The position numbers and the translations under genes were made by a program. From the NCBI GenBank assembly GCA_020846885.1, contig JADLDC010000319.1, positions 1 through 34,198 of the forward strand: a stretch of DNA of 34,198 nt, in the 5' to 3' direction. This DNA comes from Acidobacteriota bacterium. Its GTDB lineage: Bacteria; Acidobacteriota; Blastocatellia; Pyrinomonadales; Pyrinomonadaceae. Under the pieces are notes generated by a model. It made no database searches. It saw only the letters and a program-made list of their open reading frames with translations, and was not told the origin of the DNA. Shown piece by piece: positions 29,873 through 34,198 of this stretch. Every line of letters starts with the position of its first letter. Positions within the stretch are counted from its first letter, which is position 1.

Positions 29873-30295
29873 ATGAGAAGGGATAAGGGAAACTCCGTTT
29901 GGCTTTTGCCGTTGGTGCTTGACGGCGGCCTCGTAGTCGATTTTCGAGACGATCATGTCCACGTTCAGCTTGGCGACGGGCTGAAAGTTACGTCGGAGCA
30001 GCGCAATGTTGTGTGGGGCCGCATCGCCGAGATCTGTGAGAAGAACGGGACGCGGCGTGTGTTGGTCGAAGGCCGAGCGCCCGAGGGTGTGTTCGACACA
30101 TCTGTTGTGATCGACGCCGGGCTTAAAACGGCAACGGTTCCGAGGTTGTGGATGGCCTTCTGTTTTGAAGCGTTCGTCCCTGATGAGCTTAGCGAGCTTT
30201 ATGAGACCGTGGCGGCTTCGAAAGGCATTCGTGTCAGACACTTTTCCAGTAGAGAAAGCGCGCTGCAATGGCTTCGGAACAACGTTCCTTCATAG
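29873..30295 (+). CDS. Small STAS/SEC14-like protein (tentative)
   Basis: 140 residues. The order of a beta-rich N-terminus (DDHVHVQLGDGLKVTSEQ), a strand RRVLVEGRAP and the C-terminal pattern ELYETVAASKGIRVRHFSSR followed by ESALQWLRNN matches the STAS/SEC14-like (SpoIIAA-like) small proteins, in which the last helix ends in 'eAl.WLr'. No catalytic residues are seen. GAGG about 6 nt before the ATG supports the start. It overlaps the acetyltransferase frame by 28 nt if that gene uses its first ATG. The function is unknown and the family assignment is moderate. Confidence 0.6.
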   Translation: MRRDKGNSVWLLPLVLDGGLVVDFRDDHVHVQLGDGLKVTSEQRNVVWGRIAEICEKNGTRRVLVEGRAPEGVFDTSVVIDAGLKTATVPRLWMAFCFEAFVPDELSELYETVAASKGIRVRHFSSRESALQWLRNNVPS

Positions 30296-31158
30296 CAATA
30301 CATAGCCGGCCCCGATCATGGTTTGGAGATTACCGCTTGATATATTCAGACATTTTACTTTCGCAAAAGCTGGAACGGACGGAGGGGCGTGCCAATGCTG
30401 ATTTTGTTGAAACGCGTGCCCGGATCGATCCGGCATGCGGTGCGGAATGGATAGACGTTGGCGGAACGTATGCCATGTTTGACGGCGTCGGGTCACCGCT
30501 GACACAAACGTTTGGGCTAGGCATTTTTGAAGAGGCCACGAATGATCATCTTGAGCGGCTCGAATCCTTTCTTAGAGAACGCGGCGCCGAAGTCTTTCAT
30601 GAGGTCAGCCCAATGTCCGACCTGTCGCTTCTTTCACTGTTAGGCGAACGCGGCTATCGGCCGGTTGAATTAACGAGCGTAATGTATCAAGGACTGACAC
30701 CGGGCCGCCCGGCCGGGGAACCAAAGAACCCAGCCATTTCAGTTCGAAGGATCCGTGATGATGAGGCCGACTTGTGGGCCGAGACCGCTGCGGAAGGCTG
30801 GTCGACCGAGCATGAGAGCCTGGGCGAGTTCATGCTCGCGTTCGGGAAGATAGCCGCACGGGCCAATGGCAGCCATCCTTTTATTGCCGAGATCGGAGGA
30901 CGGCCGGTCGGTGCAGGAAGTTTTGCGATCTACGAGGATGTGTGCGTCCTTTCCGGTGCCGCCACGGTGCCGGATGCTCGCCGCCAGGGTGTCCAGAACT
31001 CCCTGCTCAGGGCCCGGTTGGCGTTTGCCGTTGAGAGTAAGTGCAGTCTTGCCATGATGTGTGCGCTTCCCGGAAGTCAATCGCAAAAGAATGCGCAGAA
31101 GAATGGTTTTGATATCGCATATACGCGGACAAAATGGGGTCAGAACCACCTGCGGTAG
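30268..31158 (+). CDS. GNAT-family N-acetyltransferase with REP-encoded C-terminus
   Basis: 296 residues from the first ATG. A TTG at 30337 (LIYSDILLSQKLERTEG) is an equally plausible start that would remove the 28-nt overlap with the preceding gene. The N-terminal half (EWIDVGGTYAMFDGVGSPLT, QTFGLGIF) is typical of a two-domain GNAT group. The C-terminal half carries the acetyl-CoA pyrophosphate loop in LSGAATVPDARRQGVQNSLL, followed by the helix RARLAFAVES. The last codons (GQNHLR) and the TAG stop at 31156-31158 lie inside the left arm of the REPIN at 31139, so the original C-terminus was replaced or extended by repeat insertion. The substrate is unknown. Confidence 0.82.
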   Translation: MASEQRSFIAIHSRPRSWFGDYRLIYSDILLSQKLERTEGRANADFVETRARIDPACGAEWIDVGGTYAMFDGVGSPLTQTFGLGIFEEATNDHLERLESFLRERGAEVFHEVSPMSDLSLLSLLGERGYRPVELTSVMYQGLTPGRPAGEPKNPAISVRRIRDDEADLWAETAAEGWSTEHESLGEFMLAFGKIAARANGSHPFIAEIGGRPVGAGSFAIYEDVCVLSGAATVPDARRQGVQNSLLRARLAFAVESKCSLAMMCALPGSQSQKNAQKNGFDIAYTRTKWGQNHLR

Positions 31159-31244
31159 CGGGCGGTTTAAGACGAGCTTTTCCGGATTCGCTCAACGGCC
31201 AGAGTTCCAACATCAAACCACCCGCTACCGCAGGTGGTTCTGAC
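31139..31244. repeat. REPIN: inverted pair of the same 30-nt element found in the array linkers
   Basis: The left arm at 31139-31168 (GTCAGAACCACCTGCGGTAG...) and the right arm at 31215-31244 are reverse complements differing at one of 30 positions, with a 46-nt spacer. Each arm is also a hairpin (CCACCTGC-GGTA-GCGGG[C/T]GG). It overlaps the 3' end of the acetyltransferase gene and lies before the sigma-factor promoter, so it could act as a boundary or mRNA-end stabiliser. The arms match those inside the coding linkers at 2298-2400, 5264-5366 and 8901-9135. Confidence 0.92.
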
Positions 31245-31288
31245 ATTGGCATGCCGCGAAATTTATTTTTATTTGGCGGGATTTGATC

Positions 31289-31294
31289 TATAAT
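31289..31294 (+). promoter_or_regulatory. Candidate -10 box (TATAAT) for the sigma-factor gene
   Basis: A perfect TATAAT 27 nt before the ATG at 31321 lies in an AT-rich tract (atttatttttatttgg). The -35 region at 17-nt spacing (TTTTTA, 31266-31271) is poor, so promoter strength or sigma specificity is uncertain. No Shine-Dalgarno is evident. Confidence 0.5.
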
Positions 31295-31320
31295 CACGGC
31301 AGTATTTTCACTCGAAACTA

Positions 31321-31893
31321 ATGCAGAACGCTGATTCGGATCAGATCACGCTGCTGCTTGCTGACTGGGGCAAAGGCGACCAGGTTGCCCTGGAACAGTT
31401 GATGCCGCTTGTTTACGATGAGCTGCGGCGGATGGCAAAGCGTTATATGAACCGCCAGCCGGCGGGGCATACCTTTCAAACGACCGAGCTGATCCACGAG
31501 ACATACCTCAAACTCGCCAAACAGAATGAACAGAATTGGCAAAACCGGGCGCATTTTTTTGGCGTGGCGGCCAAGGCGATGCGGCATATCTTGGTTGATT
31601 ACGCGCGGGCGAAGCAGAGCCAGAAACGCGGCGGATGGCAGGAAAAGATCACGCTGGCCGACGAAATTGCGACTACGAAGGGCAATTCAAAGGAGATAGT
31701 CGCGCTGGACGACGCGTTGAAGAATCTTGAGCAGATCGACACCCGCCGAAGCCGCGTTGTCGAATTAAAATTCTTTGGCGGCCTGACCGCGGAAGAGATC
31801 GCCGAGGTTTTGAACATTTCCGCCGAAACCGTTAAACGCGATTGGAAATTTGCCCGCACATGGCTGCTTCGTGAACTGGCGGGAGCTGAATAA
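31321..31893 (+). CDS. ECF-type sigma factor
   Basis: 190 residues, of the Acidobacteria/Planctomycetes-style ECF group usually annotated as a TIGR02999-like sigma factor. Region 2 is seen in YDELRRMAKRYMNRQPAGHT and FQTTELIHETYLKLAK, followed by the core-binding segment HFFGVAAKAMRHILVDYARA. Region 4 with its helix-turn-helix is RRSRVVELKFFGGLTAEEIA and EVLNISAETVKRDWKFARTW. No anti-sigma gene is adjacent. Instead a membrane Ser/Thr kinase follows, separated by 162 nt and a terminator-like hairpin. In these phyla such sigma/kinase neighbours are common and suggest control by phosphorylation; that link is inference. Confidence 0.9.
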   Translation: MQNADSDQITLLLADWGKGDQVALEQLMPLVYDELRRMAKRYMNRQPAGHTFQTTELIHETYLKLAKQNEQNWQNRAHFFGVAAKAMRHILVDYARAKQSQKRGGWQEKITLADEIATTKGNSKEIVALDDALKNLEQIDTRRSRVVELKFFGGLTAEEIAEVLNISAETVKRDWKFARTWLLRELAGAE

Positions 31894-32010
31894 GATTTGG
31901 GAAGCCTTTTTTCTATCATTGGTGACGCTTATTTCCGCCGATTTACGTTTGATGAATTAAGGCTGGTCTTTCCCGGTCAAGTTTCGGGCGGGAATACGAT
32001 CGATCTTAAG

Positions 32011-32038
32011 AATAGCTGACAGCTTTGCAGCTATTTTT
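32011..32038 (+). terminator. Intrinsic terminator-like hairpin after the sigma-factor gene
   Basis: AATAGCTG (32011-32018) pairs perfectly with CAGCTATT (32028-32035) across a 9-nt loop and runs into TTTTT. The stem is short and only moderately GC-rich, so it may terminate inefficiently. It lies between the sigma and kinase genes, 18 nt before the kinase ATG, suggesting partial uncoupling of the two. Confidence 0.55.
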
Positions 32039-32055
32039 ACTCTTTTCTGGCGTAA

Positions 32056-34198
32056 ATGGACATTGAACGATTAGATCAGATCGAAGCTATTTACCACGCC
32101 GTGCTCGAATGTCCTGCGGGCGGGCGAGAGGCGCTATTCGGCAAATTATGCGGTGCCGACGCCGAACTGCGCCGCGAGGTCGAATCGCTGCTTGCTTTTG
32201 AAAAAACGCCGGAAGTGTTTTTGGATTCGACGCCTGAATCGCTTGCCGCCGAAATGTTTTTTCAAGAGGAAGAGCCGCCGAATTCGGTGGGCAAGGAGTT
32301 CAGTCATTACAAGGTCATCAAACTCATCGGGACCGGCGGAATGGGCGAGGTCTATTTGGCCGAGGACACCAAACTCAGACGAAAGGTCGCCTTGAAGCTT
32401 TTGCCGCCCCAATTTTCAGCCGACCAGGAACGCAACCGACGGTTTGTTAAGGAAGCCCGTGCCGTTTCAGCGCTCAATCATCCGAATATCATCACGATCT
32501 ACGAGATAGAAGAAGCCGAAAACTTTAGTTTTATGGCTACGGAATTTATCGACGGGCTGACCTTGCGCGACCAGATCGCGGACAAGCTCTTGAGCTGGCA
32601 GGAGTCGGTCAAGGTGGCGATCCAGATCGCGGGCGCGCTCGAATCGGCGCATTCGGTCGGCATCGTTCACCGCGATATCAAACCGGCGAATATCATGGTC
32701 CGCCGCGACGGGATCGTGAAAGTTTTGGATTTCGGCCTGGCAAAGCTGACGGCGCCGGATTCCGGCGATCACGAGACGCTCGACCATACGGCGCCGCACC
32801 GCGTGATGGGCACGATAAATTATATGTCGCCGGAACAGGCCCTCGGCGAAACGATCGACGCCCGGACCGATATCTTCAGCTTTGGCGTCGTGCTTTTTGA
32901 AATGCTGACCGGCGGCCTGCCGTTTGCGGGAGCGGGCGCAAGGGTGATGTCGAAAACTGAGATCCCGTCGGTTTGCGAATCCAATGATGACATCCCTTCA
33001 ACCCTCGACCAGATCGTAAAACACGCACTTAAGAAGGACCGCTATTCGCGCTATCAGACCTTTGCCGAATTGCGGGCGGACCTGAAAAGCCTCTTGCGCG
33101 ATTCGGACACCGGTTCGTTCGATTATGCGTTTACGAACGAGACTGTTCAGATGACCGGCCCGAACAGTAATATTCCGCGAACCGGAACGAGCGATCAAAG
33201 TGTTTCAAGATCAAGATGGTCACCGGCCTGGCTGGCGGCTCCGATCTTTATTTTGGCGCTTGCCGCCGCATTTGGCGTTTATCGAAAGTATTTTTATGTC
33301 GAGAGTGCGGCGGCCGTTGCTTTCCAATCGATCAAGCTTGATGTTCTTACGGCAAACGGCCTGATCAATTCGGTCGCGATCTCACCTGACGGGAAATATA
33401 TCGCTTATTCGAAAAGCGAAGAGGACGGACGCGAGAGCCTTTGGCTGAGGCAATCCGCAAGCGCGGGCGACACACAGATAGTTCCGCCGGGTGAAGCGAA
33501 ATATGATTTTTTGAGATTTTCGCCCGATGGAAATTCTCTTTATTCGGTCGCAACGGCGGGTGAGGATGAAGCCGCATCGCTTTATCAAATGACGTCGCTC
33601 GGCCGAAATCGCCGCAAGATGATAGCCGGTGTGGACAGTCAGATCTCGTTTTCGCCCGGTTCGAACGAGATCGCTTTTATCAGGGTTGCCGGCGCCGATA
33701 ATTCGATCGTCATTACCGACGCACAGGGCGGTAATGAGCGCATTTTAAGGACACGGAAATATCCTGAAGTTTTTGGCGACGAGGTTTCATGGTCGCCGGA
33801 CGGCCGTCTGATCGCGGTCCCGACGCTGACGCGCGGTGCGACCTATGCCGGCGGAATGGCGGTGGTCGATGCGGCGACAGGCGTCGAAACAAAAATTCCG
33901 CTGAAGGAAGAAAAACTGCTTCGCATCAGCCAGATCGCCTGGGTAAACGACGGCAAAGGCCTGATCTATACGCCGTACGCGGCGGACATGGGGCAGCGAT
34001 ATCAGATCAGATACGCTGCCTATCCGAGCGGGGAAGTCCATGATGTGACAAATGACCTTTCCAGCTACGAAGATTTCAGCATGACCGCCGATTCGCAGAC
34101 GATGGTCGCCGTCCAGCGCGAATATTCGATGGGCATTTGGCTTACGGCCGAAAATGATTTCAAAAGCTCGGTCAGCATCAATTCAAAGACGGCGGCTG
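32056..34198 (+). CDS. Membrane Ser/Thr protein kinase with PD40 propeller (truncated by window end)
   Basis: At least 714 residues, open to the window edge. Residues ~1-85 are a helical leader common to these kinases (GADAELRREVESLLAFEK). The kinase domain spans ~86-350: the glycine loop GTGGMGEVYLAED (from Gly92), Lys114 in VALKLL, the catalytic loop HRDIKPAN (Asp207), DFG (Asp225), MGTINYMSPEQA and DIFSFGVVLFEML, all the residues needed for activity. A membrane segment follows at ~390-410 (WLAAPIFILALAAAFGVY). The exported part then carries PD40/WD40-like blades (VAISPDGKYIAYSK, FLRFSPDGNSLYSV, VSWSPDGRLIAVPT). The layout is an outside sensor and inside kinase, of the PknB-like acidobacterial type. 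It may act with the upstream ECF sigma factor. The propeller is of the same kind as in array member 6. Confidence 0.92.
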   Translation, partial: MDIERLDQIEAIYHAVLECPAGGREALFGKLCGADAELRREVESLLAFEKTPEVFLDSTPESLAAEMFFQEEEPPNSVGKEFSHYKVIKLIGTGGMGEVYLAEDTKLRRKVALKLLPPQFSADQERNRRFVKEARAVSALNHPNIITIYEIEEAENFSFMATEFIDGLTLRDQIADKLLSWQESVKVAIQIAGALESAHSVGIVHRDIKPANIMVRRDGIVKVLDFGLAKLTAPDSGDHETLDHTAPHRVMGTINYMSPEQALGETIDARTDIFSFGVVLFEMLTGGLPFAGAGARVMSKTEIPSVCESNDDIPSTLDQIVKHALKKDRYSRYQTFAELRADLKSLLRDSDTGSFDYAFTNETVQMTGPNSNIPRTGTSDQSVSRSRWSPAWLAAPIFILALAAAFGVYRKYFYVESAAAVAFQSIKLDVLTANGLINSVAISPDGKYIAYSKSEEDGRESLWLRQSASAGDTQIVPPGEAKYDFLRFSPDGNSLYSVATAGEDEAASLYQMTSLGRNRRKMIAGVDSQISFSPGSNEIAFIRVAGADNSIVITDAQGGNERILRTRKYPEVFGDEVSWSPDGRLIAVPTLTRGATYAGGMAVVDAATGVETKIPLKEEKLLRISQIAWVNDGKGLIYTPYAADMGQRYQIRYAAYPSGEVHDVTNDLSSYEDFSMTADSQTMVAVQREYSMGIWLTAENDFKSSVSINSKTAA

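Noticed and set aside
1-34198. tRNA or rRNA genes
   Set aside because: No cloverleaf-like segment with the conserved T-loop text and no rRNA signature was seen in the gaps between genes.

Overview
The window looks like a chromosomal segment of an Acidobacteriota-type bacterium, probably of the Blastocatellia/Pyrinomonadaceae kind. The basis is the style of the gene set, not a database match: an ECF sigma factor beside a Ser/Thr kinase with a PD40 propeller, many zinc-ribbon/TolB-like/TPR paralogs, and abundant palindromic repeats. Every gene I can support is on the + strand.

Layout. (1) 1-2052: the 3' part of a serine beta-lactamase-like hydrolase, a gene-free stretch, and a secreted alpha/beta hydrolase. 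(2) 2074-22014: the dominant structure, a tandem array of nine paralogs that share an N-terminal mini zinc ribbon starting MKRCPxC or close to it. Eight carry TolB-like plus TPR modules; one has a PD40 propeller instead and is frameshifted. They are packed with spacings of about 6-10 nt or ATGA overlaps. The array is interrupted by a DUF1016/YhcG-type PDDEXK nuclease and a RhuM-family gene. It also contains three decayed gene remnants: the tail of a paralog at 3944-3996, a kinase N-terminus joined to a paralog-like tail at 14202-14348, and an internally deleted paralog at 18994-19198. (3) 22020-22790: a REP-associated (IS200-like, Y1) transposase embedded in hairpin repeats, followed by a second secreted serine hydrolase. 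(4) 24428-28435: an accessory or defence-type island with a small protein/nucleotidyltransferase pair, a Phd/VapC toxin-antitoxin pair under a perfect 21-bp palindromic operator, and a large HEPN-NB-ARC-TPR (NLR-like) protein. (5) 28450-31158: dihydropyrimidinase, a STAS/SEC14-like small protein and a GNAT acetyltransferase. (6) 31139-34198: an intergenic REPIN, an ECF sigma factor, a terminator-like hairpin and a membrane Ser/Thr kinase running off the right edge.

The most unusual signal is in the linkers between the zinc ribbon and the membrane segment of six array paralogs. These linkers are collages of palindromic DNA elements read in frame. One family (about 30 nt, in direct and inverted copies 43 nt apart, coding for SEPPAxAGG one way and QPPATAGGSD the other) is the same element that forms a free-standing intergenic REPIN at 31139-31244, where it supplies the stop codon of the acetyltransferase. 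A second family (41 nt, two hairpins) shows compensatory stem changes between paralogs that alter the amino acids but preserve the hairpin. The linkers also carry a recurring acidic-x-T-A-[IV]-[LF] motif.

Likely workings (inference): the six paralogs with a membrane segment would place the zinc ribbon in the cytoplasm and the TolB/TPR scaffold outside it. The two without one would be cytoplasmic partners. Kinase/PD40 pieces inside the array link it to the kinase signalling seen at the right edge. No tRNA, rRNA or CRISPR array was found.
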